Below are positions 25,426 through 33,195 of a DNA stretch of 64,000 nt, in pieces. The DNA comes from Actinoplanes sp. TBRC 11911 (GTDB lineage Bacteria; Actinomycetota; Actinomycetes; Mycobacteriales; Micromonosporaceae): the NCBI RefSeq assembly GCF_012933445.1, contig NZ_JABBNC010000002.1, positions 1 to 64,000 on the forward strand. The letters are read 5' to 3'. The notes under the pieces were generated by a model. The model searched no databases. It was given only the letters and a program-made list of their open reading frames with translations, and was not told the origin of the DNA. Both the position numbers and the translations under genes were made by a program. Within the stretch, counting starts at the first letter, position 1. Each line of letters starts with the position of its first letter.

Positions 25426-25821
25426 TTGTTCGAGCTCGTCCTGCGGGTCGGTTTCACGCTGCTCGTCGTCATGGGCCTGATGTGGCTGGCGGCACGGGTG
25501 GTGCGCCGGCCGCTGGGCAAGCGCGCGCACGGCGAGCTGGCGATCCTGAACCGGCAGCAGCTCACCCGGGGCGCGGCGGTCACCGTGGTGAAGGTGGCCG
25601 ACCGCGCGATGATCCTCGGCGTCACCGATCAGCAGGTCAGCCTCCTCGGCGAGGCGGACCCGGCGCTGTTCGAGACACACGCGCACGAGACGCGCGACCA
25701 CCTCGACCTGCCGGACGCGCACCCGGCCGGGGGCGGCGGCCGCCTGGACGGGTCGCTGCTGTCGCCGAAAACCTGGAGATCGACTGTCGATTTCCTCCGG
25801 GATCGGACCAGCCGCCGATGA
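25426..25821 (+). CDS. fliO: Flagellar export protein FliO
   Basis: 131 aa from TTG with GAGGGG upstream. One membrane helix (about 4-25), then the cytoplasmic FliO domain with LAILNRQQLTRGAAVTVVKVADRAMILGVTDQQVSLLG, which is characteristic. It is a scaffold for assembly of the FliP ring. The stop overlaps the fliP ATG (ATGA). Confidence 0.88.
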   Translation: MFELVLRVGFTLLVVMGLMWLAARVVRRPLGKRAHGELAILNRQQLTRGAAVTVVKVADRAMILGVTDQQVSLLGEADPALFETHAHETRDHLDLPDAHPAGGGGRLDGSLLSPKTWRSTVDFLRDRTSRR

Positions 25822-26738
25822 TCAAACGGGCATTCCTGCTGCTGTTCGCCGGCATCGGCCTGGCGCTGGTGCTGCTGCCCGGCGCCGCCTCGGCCGAGCC
25901 GGGCCGCGCGCCGGTCGCCCCGGAAGCCCCGGCCCCCGCCTACCACGCCCCGGCCTATCAGGCGCCCGCTTACCAGCCCCCGGCCTACCAGCCGCCCGCT
26001 TACCGTGCGCCCGAGCGGGTGCCGCAGGCGCCGGTGACCCCGCGGGCGCCGGGCCGGCCCACCCAGCCCAACATCAACCTGAACATCAACGGGACCAACC
26101 CGGACGGCAGCCGCCCGGCCACCTCGCTGATCATCATGATGGGCCTGACCGTCCTGTCGGTCGCGCCGGCCGTGCTGCTGCTCTGCACCTGCTTCACCAA
26201 GATCTTCATGGTGCTGGGGATCACCCGAAACGCGCTCGGCCTGACCAGCATGCCGCCGAACCAGGTGCTCGCCGGGCTGGCGCTGTTCCTGAGCCTGTTC
26301 ATCATGGGCCCCACCGTGTCCGCGATGAACTCGCAGGGCGTTCAGCCCTACCTCAAGGGCGACAAGACGCAGGCGGTGGCCTTCAAGGACGGGGTCAAGC
26401 CGCTGCGCGACTTCATGTGGAAGACGACCCGTGAGGACGAGGTCGGCCTCATGGTCAAGCTGTCCGGGTCGGCGAAGCCGCGTAACAAAGACGACGTCGA
26501 GCTCACCACGCTGATCCCGGCCTTCGTGCTGTCCGAGCTGCGGGCCGCCTTCATCATCGGGTTCGTCATCTTCATCCCGTTCCTGCTGATCGACATGGTG
26601 GTATCCGCGTCGCTGATGTCGCTGGGCATGATGATGCTGCCTCCGGTGACCGTGGCACTCCCGTTCAAGCTGTTGCTGTTCGTGCTGGTCAACGGGTGGG
26701 GGCTGATCCTCACGGCGTTGGTGGCGTCGTACAAATGA
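25818..26738 (+). CDS. fliP: Flagellar export gate protein FliP with Pro/Tyr-rich extension
   Basis: 306 aa. Signal peptide at 1-26, then an unusual extracytoplasmic segment (about 30-85) with repeated APAYQ/PPAYQ units and NINLNINGTNPDG. The conserved FliP core follows: LSVAPAVLLLCTCFTKI, LGLTSMPPNQVLAGLALFLSLFIM, then FVLSELRAAFIIGFVIFIPFLLIDMVV and PFKLLLFVLVNGWGL. It forms the core of the type III export gate with FliQ and FliR. The stop overlaps fliR directly; no fliQ intervenes. Confidence 0.95.
   Translation: MIKRAFLLLFAGIGLALVLLPGAASAEPGRAPVAPEAPAPAYHAPAYQAPAYQPPAYQPPAYRAPERVPQAPVTPRAPGRPTQPNINLNINGTNPDGSRPATSLIIMMGLTVLSVAPAVLLLCTCFTKIFMVLGITRNALGLTSMPPNQVLAGLALFLSLFIMGPTVSAMNSQGVQPYLKGDKTQAVAFKDGVKPLRDFMWKTTREDEVGLMVKLSGSAKPRNKDDVELTTLIPAFVLSELRAAFIIGFVIFIPFLLIDMVVSASLMSLGMMMLPPVTVALPFKLLLFVLVNGWGLILTALVASYK
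25940..26010 (+). repeat. 15-bp repeat in fliP encoding Pro-Ala-Tyr units
   Basis: About five consecutive units encode (A/P)PAY(H/Q/R) within the mature N-terminus of FliP. The length stays in frame. Confidence 0.75.
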
Positions 26739-27499
26739 ACTGGAACATCCCGATCGCGGACCTTCTTGCCGTGATGCTGGGCGCGGCGCGTACGGGCGCC
26801 TTTTTGATGATCAGCCCACCGTTCAGCTCGCGGCTGATCCCCGGCACGGTCAAGGCGTTGCTGTCGGTGGGCCTGACCCTGCCGCTCGCGCCGTACCTCA
26901 AGGGCACGCTCCCGTCGCTGGAGACCTCGGATCTGATCGCCAGCGCCGCGCTGCAGGTCTTCGTCGGGGCCGGCCTGGGCTTCATCACGGCGATGCTGTT
27001 CGCGGCCCTGCAGGCGGCCGGCGACCTGCTCGACCTGTTCGGCGGCTTCACCCTGGCCATGGGGTACGACCCGCTGTCGCAGAACCAGAGCTCGGTGTTC
27101 GGCCGGTTCTACAACCTGGTGGCGGTCACGATTCTGTTCGCCAGCGAGGGCCACCAGCTGATCCTGCGCGGCTTCCTCCAGTCGTTCCGGACGCTGCCCC
27201 TGAACACGAGCTTCGACGTGCACACGTTCAGCCAGCTCCTGCTCAAGGGAGTGGGCGAGATGTTCCTGGCGGCGCTGCAGATAGCCGGACCGCTGGTCGC
27301 CGTCCTGTTTCTCACCGACGTCGCGTTCGGCCTGCTCAACCGTGTCGCACCGGCGCTCAACGCGTTCCAGCTCGGCTTCCCCGCCAAGATCATGCTGGTT
27401 CTGCTGCTCTCCGGCCTGGCCATCAACACCCTGCCCCAGGTGATCGAGACCCTGGTCGACAAGTCAGTCCGCGCCGTAGTCCAGCTCACCGGGGGGTGA
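26735..27499 (+). CDS. fliR: Flagellar export gate protein FliR
   Basis: 254 aa, six hydrophobic segments, typical start (LAVMLGAARTGAFLMISPPF, then SSRLIPGTVKALLSVGL) and GFTLAMGYDPLSQNQSSVFGRF. It is a single-copy subunit of the export gate. ATG 26735 overlaps the fliP stop by four bases. FliQ normally lies between FliP and FliR and is missing here. Confidence 0.95.
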   Translation: MNWNIPIADLLAVMLGAARTGAFLMISPPFSSRLIPGTVKALLSVGLTLPLAPYLKGTLPSLETSDLIASAALQVFVGAGLGFITAMLFAALQAAGDLLDLFGGFTLAMGYDPLSQNQSSVFGRFYNLVAVTILFASEGHQLILRGFLQSFRTLPLNTSFDVHTFSQLLLKGVGEMFLAALQIAGPLVAVLFLTDVAFGLLNRVAPALNAFQLGFPAKIMLVLLLSGLAINTLPQVIETLVDKSVRAVVQLTGG

Positions 27500-27503
27500 G
27501 TCA

Positions 27504-28595
27504 ATGTCGGGCGAAAAAACCGAACAACCTACACAGCAGAAGCTCAAGAAGGCCAAGCGGGAAGGCCAGATCGGGCGCACCCAGGACCTCGGCGCGTGGT
27601 TCGGCATGCTCGGCGCCAGCATCATGCTGCCGAAGACGCTCAGCTCGGCCCTGGATCACGCGCGTGAGCTGATGGCCCAGGTCCCGGACGTGATCAGCGA
27701 TCCGGAGCCGGCTCAGGCGCTGGCCATCTGCAAGGAGGCCATGATGGCCGCGGCCTGGGCCGTGCTGCCGCTGTCCATGACGATGATGGCGATCGGGGTG
27801 GCGGCCGCCGGGGCGCAGGGCGGCATCCGGGTCGCCACCAAGCTGTTCATCCCGAAGTTCAGCCGGCTCAACCCGTTGCCCGGGATCAAGAAGATGCTCG
27901 GCCCGCAGTCCCTCTGGGAGGGCACGAAGGCCCTGGTCAAGACCGGGGTGCTGGCCGCCGTGCTGTACGCCACCACCAAGGACGTCATCCCGACCCTGAT
28001 GAACGCCGGGCACCTGCCGCTCAACTCGCTGCTCGGCGTGGTCAAGGACGCCACGCTCGGCCTGATCCGCGCCGCCGCGGGCGCCGGCATCGTGATGGCC
28101 GCCGCCGATTACTTCGTGGTCCGCCGCCGCACCAACAAGCAGCTGCGGATGACCAAGGAAGAGGTCAAGCAGGAGCACAAGAACTCCGACGGTGATCCGC
28201 TGGTCAAGGCCCAGATCCGGGCCCGGCAGATGGCGATGGCCCGCAACCGGCAGATGACCGACATCCCGACCGCCGACGTGGTGCTGGTCAACCCGACGCA
28301 CGTGGCCGTCGCGCTGCGCTACGAGCCGTCCAAGGGCGCTCCCCGGATCGTGGCCAAGGGGCAGGGCCCGATCGCCACCAAGATCCGCGAGCTGGCCGCC
28401 GAGCACCGCGTCCCGATGGTCCAGGACGTGCCGCTGGCCCGGGCCCTGCACTCCGGCTGCGAGGTGGGCGCGGAGGTCCCGGCCGAGTTCTTCGGCGCGG
28501 TGGCGAAGGTGCTGGCGTTCGTGATGAGTCTGAAGTCGCGCGGCTCTGCTGCCGGTTTGCACCGAAGCCCCAACTCCGCCCCAGCAGCCGCATAA
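27504..28595 (+). CDS. flhB: Flagellar export switch protein FlhB
   Basis: 363 aa. N-terminal KTEQPTQQKLKKAKREGQI signature, four membrane helices, and the C-terminal cytoplasmic domain with the autocleavage motif NPTH (Asn263) in VVLVNPTHVAVALRY. Cleavage switches export from rod/hook to filament substrates. It begins 4 bp after fliR. The tail after about 340 is Ala/Ser-rich. Confidence 0.96.
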   Translation: MSGEKTEQPTQQKLKKAKREGQIGRTQDLGAWFGMLGASIMLPKTLSSALDHARELMAQVPDVISDPEPAQALAICKEAMMAAAWAVLPLSMTMMAIGVAAAGAQGGIRVATKLFIPKFSRLNPLPGIKKMLGPQSLWEGTKALVKTGVLAAVLYATTKDVIPTLMNAGHLPLNSLLGVVKDATLGLIRAAAGAGIVMAAADYFVVRRRTNKQLRMTKEEVKQEHKNSDGDPLVKAQIRARQMAMARNRQMTDIPTADVVLVNPTHVAVALRYEPSKGAPRIVAKGQGPIATKIRELAAEHRVPMVQDVPLARALHSGCEVGAEVPAEFFGAVAKVLAFVMSLKSRGSAAGLHRSPNSAPAAA

Positions 28596-28694
28596 CCGAA
28601 GATTTAGGAGATTTCCTCACATCGGTCTTTTCGTCGGGGGATTATCGGGTCGGGAAGAGTCGCACTCCGCACACCGTCGATTACGGAAGGTGCC

Positions 28695-30740
28695 GTGAAG
28701 AACGCCAAGGTCAGCAGGCTTGCCGTGCCCGTCGGGGTCATCGGCATCATCATCATGATGGTCGTCCCGTTGCCGACCTTCCTGCTCGACATGCTCATCG
28801 CGCTGAACATCACGGCGGCGCTGCTGATTCTGCTGACCAGCATGTTCGTACAAAAGCCGCTGGATTTCTCGGTCTTTCCCGCCCTCCTGCTGGTGGCCAC
28901 GCTGTTCCGGCTGGCGCTCAACATCAGCGCCACCCGGCTCGTGCTGCGCGACGGCGACGCCGGCAAGGTGATCCACGCCTTCGGCAGCTTCGTCGTCGGG
29001 GGCAGCCTGGTCATCGGCCTGGTGATCTTCGCGATCCTGGTCATCGTCCAGATGATCGTGGTGACCAAGGGTGCCGAGCGGGTCGCCGAGGTGGGTGCCC
29101 GGTTCACGCTCGACGCGATGCCCGGCAAGCAGATGGCCATCGACGCCGATCTCAACGCGGGCCTGATCGACGAGGCCGAGGCGAAGAAACGACGGGCCGA
29201 GGTCGGTGCCGAGGCCGAGTTCTACGGCGCGATGGACGGTGGCTCCAAGTTCGTCAAGGGCGACGCGATCGCGGCCATCATCATCACGCTGATCAACCTG
29301 CTCGGCGGCTTCGCGGTCGGCGTTCTGCAGGCGGGCATGTCGCCGGCCGACGCGATGAACCACTACAGCCTGCTGAGCATCGGCGACGGCCTGGTCTCCC
29401 AGGTGCCCGCGATCCTGCTCTCGGTCGCCACCGGTCTGATCGTGACCCGCTCGGCCACCTCCGGCGACATGGGTTCCAGCGTCACCGAGCAGCTCAGCCA
29501 GAGCAAGCTGGCGATGCGCATCGGGGGCGGCGCGGCCCTCGCGCTCTGCGTCATCCCGGGCCTGCCCAAGGTCCCGTTCCTGGTGGTCGGCGTCGCGGTG
29601 CTGGTGCTCGCGCAACGGATCAAGGACCCGGAACCGGAGGGCGAGGAGGTCGCGGCGGCCGAAGCGGTCGACATGCCGGCCCCCGACTCACCGGAACAAC
29701 TGCTCGGCGAGATGCGGGTCGACCCGCTGGAACTCGCCCTATCCCCGGACCTGGTCGACCTGGTCGACGCCAGCAGCGGCGATCTGCTCGACCGGGTCCG
29801 CGCCCTCCGCCGCAAGATGGCCATGGAACTCGGCGTGATCATGCCGCCGGTGCGCACCCGCGACGACCTCGACCTGCCGCTTTCCTCGTACGCCATCCGG
29901 ATCTCCGGCACCGACGCCGGGACCGGGGAGGCGCCGCCCGGCACCGTCCTGGCGATCGGCGACGGTTTGCAGGGGCTGCCCGGCCGAGCCGGGATCGAGC
30001 CCGTTTTCGGCCTGCCCGGCAAATGGGTGCCGGCCGAACTGCACTATCAGGCCGAACTGTCCGGTGCGACCGTCGTCGACCGGGCCAGCGTGATCATCAC
30101 GCATCTGGCCGAGGTGGTTCGCACCAACGCGAGCCGGCTGCTCGGCCGTGAGGATGTGCGGGCGCTGACCGAGATGGTCAAGCGCACCCATCCGGTGGTC
30201 GTGGAGGAGCTCACCCCGTCCGTGCTCAGCCTCGGACAGATCCAGAAGGTGCTGCAGGCACTGCTGGACGAGGGTGTGCCGGTCCGCGACCTGGTACGCA
30301 TATTCGAGGCGCTCTCCCTACGAGCGAAGGTCTCCCTGGACAACGACGGCCTGGTGGAGGCGGCCCGTGCCGCGCTCGGCCCGGCCATCGCCGCGCAGTA
30401 CACCAGCGACGGCCGGCTCACGGTGATCACCCTCGACCCGATGCTCGAGCAACAACTGCTCGAATCGCTGCGGCCCAGTGAGACGGGCTCGTTCATGGCG
30501 ATCGACGGCATGCGTGCCGAGGCGATCGTCAGCGAATCAGCCCGCCTGGCCGAGACCGCGGAACAGCAGGGCCTCTCGCCCGTGCTGGCCTGCTCTCCAC
30601 AGCTGCGGCTCCCACTGATGCGACTGCTGCGTGCCGGTTCACGCCGGGTGCAGGTGCTGTCGTATGGCGAAATCTCTGGCTCCACAGCACAGATCGAAAC
30701 GATTGGGGTGGTGAACGGTGCCTACGCGGGTGCTGCTTGA
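28695..30740 (+). CDS. flhA: Flagellar export protein FlhA
   Basis: 681 aa from GTG with GGAAGG upstream. The N-terminal membrane half has about eight helices, including RLALNISATRLVL and the FHIPEP-region equivalent VGARFTLDAMPGKQMAIDADLNAGLIDE. The C-terminal cytoplasmic domain binds chaperone-cargo complexes and carries RTNASRLLGREDVRALTEMV. It forms the nonameric export ring. A 99-bp gap from flhB contains no clear FliA motif; readthrough from the fliM promoter is likely. Confidence 0.96.
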   Translation: MKNAKVSRLAVPVGVIGIIIMMVVPLPTFLLDMLIALNITAALLILLTSMFVQKPLDFSVFPALLLVATLFRLALNISATRLVLRDGDAGKVIHAFGSFVVGGSLVIGLVIFAILVIVQMIVVTKGAERVAEVGARFTLDAMPGKQMAIDADLNAGLIDEAEAKKRRAEVGAEAEFYGAMDGGSKFVKGDAIAAIIITLINLLGGFAVGVLQAGMSPADAMNHYSLLSIGDGLVSQVPAILLSVATGLIVTRSATSGDMGSSVTEQLSQSKLAMRIGGGAALALCVIPGLPKVPFLVVGVAVLVLAQRIKDPEPEGEEVAAAEAVDMPAPDSPEQLLGEMRVDPLELALSPDLVDLVDASSGDLLDRVRALRRKMAMELGVIMPPVRTRDDLDLPLSSYAIRISGTDAGTGEAPPGTVLAIGDGLQGLPGRAGIEPVFGLPGKWVPAELHYQAELSGATVVDRASVIITHLAEVVRTNASRLLGREDVRALTEMVKRTHPVVVEELTPSVLSLGQIQKVLQALLDEGVPVRDLVRIFEALSLRAKVSLDNDGLVEAARAALGPAIAAQYTSDGRLTVITLDPMLEQQLLESLRPSETGSFMAIDGMRAEAIVSESARLAETAEQQGLSPVLACSPQLRLPLMRLLRAGSRRVQVLSYGEISGSTAQIETIGVVNGAYAGAA

Positions 30741-32235
30741 GGGACCGGCCATCGAGCCACTACTGGCTCAGGTACGCGATGAGTACGGCTCCCGTGTCCG
30801 GATCATCTCCGCCGACAAGGTCCGAAGCGGCGGCGTCGGGGGCTTCTTCGCGAAACAGCATTACGAGCTTTCCGTCGAGGTTCCGGACGAATCGACCGAG
30901 GACAGGAGCGACATGGCACAGCGATCGAACAGGGCCGACAACGGCCACACCCTGGAGCGGCTGCTGGAGCGAGCCGAGTCCCAGGACCGGATGGACGAGC
31001 CGAAGAAGACCGCCTCGCCGTCGTTCGGCACCGCGTCCCCGAAGAAGGTCGCGCCGGCCATGTTCGGCCGGGCCACCCGGGCCGCCGATGATGTGCCGCC
31101 CGAGAACGACTTCGGTGCCGACGTGAGCCGGTCGGCCGCGTTGAGTGACACCGGCGCGGCGTTCGCCGAGCTCATGGCGGGCCTGGACGCGTCCGGGCAC
31201 ACCGAGATCGAACGGCCCACCCCCAAGGTCAAGCCGCCGCGTGAGGAGGTGCCGACGGTGCGGCCGTTCCGTCCCGCCGCGGCGGCCGAGGCGCCGGTCA
31301 ACCCGAAGCCGGCACAGGCCACCACGACGCCGCAGCCCACCCCGAAACCCACGCCACCACCGGCACCGCCTCCGCACGTCGCCGAGCACAGCCTGGCGGA
31401 TCGGATCGGCGGGCTGTCGGACAGCGAGGTCGAGGTGGATCCGCCCAGCGCCGGACTGTCCGCCGCCGAGGCGTACGGGCTGAATCCGGAGCCGGTCTCG
31501 CCGGTCGGCGGGCGGCACGGCAGCGAGGTGACCGACAACGACCCGGTGGTGCGCAACCTCATGTCGGTGGGCATGCCGGAGTCGATGGCCGCCCAGATCA
31601 CCGGCGGGGACACGTACGCGGGAGTGCTCAGCGTGCTCGCGGCGCGTCCCTCGGCACCGGGGATCCCGGACGGCCCGGGCGAGATCCTGGTGCTCGCCGG
31701 CGACCTCAACACCGGGGTGGCGATCGCCCGGCAGATGCTCGACCAGATCGGGGTGCCGGAGAATCATCTGCTGCTCGCGGCGTCGTCGCTGGCCGGCACC
31801 GGGCTGCACTCGTCGCGGCTGATCTCCACGCCGGACGTCGCGGCGGGCCGGGTCGACAAGCTGCACACCGCCGAGAACGCCTGGATCATCGTGATGGACG
31901 CCCCGGTCGGCGGCACCAACCCGCTCTGGGTGAACGAGATGTGTGACGCGCTCGGCGCCACCGCGCTCTGGGCCATCGTCGATGCCACCCGCAAGACCGC
32001 CGACACGGCCCGCCACCTGCGTACGCTCGGCGAGGTGGAGGCGCTGGTCGCGCACGGTGTGGAACTCACCGGCGACCCGGCCTCGGTGCTCGGGCTGGAT
32101 CTGCCGATCTACTCGCTGGACGGCAAGCCTGCCACGCCGCACTCGTGGGCCGCGATGCTCTGCGCGCGGATCGCGTCCGACGTGATGCCGGTGGCGGCCG
32201 CGCCGCGGCGGGTGACCCGATCGGTGCGTCCGTGA
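30718..32235 (+). CDS. FlhF-like protein with degenerate GTPase domain
   Basis: 505 aa, overlapping flhA by 23 bp. The N-terminus (TRVLLEGPAIEPLLAQVRDEYGSRVRIISADKV, then GGVGGFFAKQHYELSVEV) matches the FlhF N-terminal domain. A long Pro/Ala/Glu-rich linker follows (about 60-285). The C-terminal 215 residues resemble an SRP-GTPase fold, but the P-loop position reads AGDLNTGVAIA rather than GxxGxGKT, and the usual DTAGR is replaced by DAPVGG. It is therefore probably unable to bind or hydrolyse GTP. A role in placing flagella or their number is inferred from the family. Confidence 0.75.
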   Translation: MPTRVLLEGPAIEPLLAQVRDEYGSRVRIISADKVRSGGVGGFFAKQHYELSVEVPDESTEDRSDMAQRSNRADNGHTLERLLERAESQDRMDEPKKTASPSFGTASPKKVAPAMFGRATRAADDVPPENDFGADVSRSAALSDTGAAFAELMAGLDASGHTEIERPTPKVKPPREEVPTVRPFRPAAAAEAPVNPKPAQATTTPQPTPKPTPPPAPPPHVAEHSLADRIGGLSDSEVEVDPPSAGLSAAEAYGLNPEPVSPVGGRHGSEVTDNDPVVRNLMSVGMPESMAAQITGGDTYAGVLSVLAARPSAPGIPDGPGEILVLAGDLNTGVAIARQMLDQIGVPENHLLLAASSLAGTGLHSSRLISTPDVAAGRVDKLHTAENAWIIVMDAPVGGTNPLWVNEMCDALGATALWAIVDATRKTADTARHLRTLGEVEALVAHGVELTGDPASVLGLDLPIYSLDGKPATPHSWAAMLCARIASDVMPVAAAPRRVTRSVRP

Positions 32236-32462
32236 TTCGTCCGTCGGTCCTGTTGTTCGCGCTGGTGATCAGTGCTCCGGCGCTGTACCGCTATGTGTTC
32301 GACCAGCTCGACATCACCGACGTGCTGATCCGGTTCCTGATCGCGGTGCCGATCGCCGCCATCCTGGTGGCGGGCCTGCGGTTCGTCACGGCGGGCTACG
32401 GCCGGGCCGACGACGAGAAGCCGGCGACCACGGTGACACCGACACCGCTCGAAGAGAAGTAA
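32232..32462 (+). CDS. 76-aa membrane protein at the end of the flhA operon
   Basis: GTG at 32232 overlaps the FlhF-like stop (GTGA). Two hydrophobic segments, about residues 4-20 and 32-52, with a short loop (FDQLDITDV), then a charged/Thr-rich tail. It is followed by a terminator-like hairpin. Size and two-helix topology are like FliQ, but the FliQ sequence signature (AATQI, LSFIPK) is absent, so it is called only a small membrane protein. Confidence 0.75.
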   Translation: MIRPSVLLFALVISAPALYRYVFDQLDITDVLIRFLIAVPIAAILVAGLRFVTAGYGRADDEKPATTVTPTPLEEK

Positions 32463-32463
32463 T

Positions 32464-32494
32464 GATCAACAGGTAGGGGAAGAACCTGTTGATC
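32464..32494 (+). terminator. Hairpin after the flhA operon
   Basis: GATCAACAGGT (32464-32474) pairs perfectly with ACCTGTTGATC (32484-32494) over a 9-base loop, beginning two bases after the last gene. There is no U-run. Confidence 0.7.
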
Positions 32495-32700
32495 GCAGTG
32501 CTGGGCGAGTGAGTGCTAACCGTGGTGGTAGGCGGTGAGTGACCTGGTCACGGTGTAGCTCCGGTGGCGCGGTGGTGCCAGAGCTGAGGCGCGGCGAGCA
32601 CGGCCCGGATCCGCGGATCGGCGAACGCGGCGCCTGTGGCGATCTGTTCGCGGTTGGGCCGTCCCGCTATGTGGACACCGTGGTCACATCGTGGATTTTT

Positions 32701-32754
32701 GTGAACCTTGGAGAGTTGCGCCCACATACGAGCCATAACTCTCCAAGGTTCACA
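32701..32754. repeat. 17-bp perfect inverted repeat (hairpin) at element centre
   Basis: GTGAACCTTGGAGAGTT (32701-32717) and its exact complement (32738-32754) flank a 20-base loop. The same core recurs at 779-984 (split) and, in opposite loop orientation, at 60624-60670. This is the most conserved part of the family. Confidence 0.85.
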
Positions 32755-33030
32755 TTCGACCGGAAAAAGCTGCCGGGCGAAAGCCCCGTTACGTGACAAA
32801 CATGCTCTCTACAATGGACGCTAGTCCCACATTGCGGGCGGTGGGTCCATGATGCGGGCGCGGGTCTCAGCAGGTGGTCGCCCGTCTCACGGAATGGAAG
32901 CGCGGCGCGGCCGCGCGCTGACCCCGCCCGTCCGGCGGCCTTGCCGATCCAGCATATTTCAGGAAATGTCGGATATGCGAGACGGAGTGTCGGGCGCTGG
33001 CGGACGGACGGCGATCAGATCGCTGATCGC

Positions 33031-33150
33031 GTGCGGCCACTGGTTCGCGTGCGGCCACTGGTTTGCGTGCGGCCACTGGTTTGCGTGCGGCCACTGGTTT
33101 GCGTGCGGCCACTGGTTTGCGTGCGGCCACTGGTTTGCGTGCGGCCACTG
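33031..33150. repeat. 18-bp tandem repeat, about 6.7 copies
   Basis: The unit GTGCGGCCACTGGTTTGC is repeated six times plus a partial copy. The equivalent place in copy 1 has a single unit, so this is a local expansion. Confidence 0.95.
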
Positions 33151-33195
33151 AGTCGGCTTAGGACTTACTCGTTTAGGCGCCGTGGCAAGGATTTG

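Larger units (their letters stand above)
32505..33172. repeat. Dispersed element, copy 2 (intact centre)
   Basis: Counterpart of 627-1296. Left end GCGAGTGAGTGCTAA and right end TTAGGACTTACTCGT form an imperfect inverted repeat. It carries an intact central hairpin at 32701-32754 and, near the right end, an expanded 18-bp tandem repeat. It has an extra internal stretch (about 32595-32650) not seen in copy 1. No coding region is supported. It lies between the convergent flhA-operon end and fliK. Confidence 0.75.

Noticed and set aside
32232..32462. Direct call of fliQ
   Set aside because: The two-helix topology fits, but the conserved FliQ motifs are absent.
32849..33151. ORF made of an 18-bp repeat (ACGHWF units)
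   Set aside because: Low-complexity repeat translation within a non-coding element; also open on the other strand.
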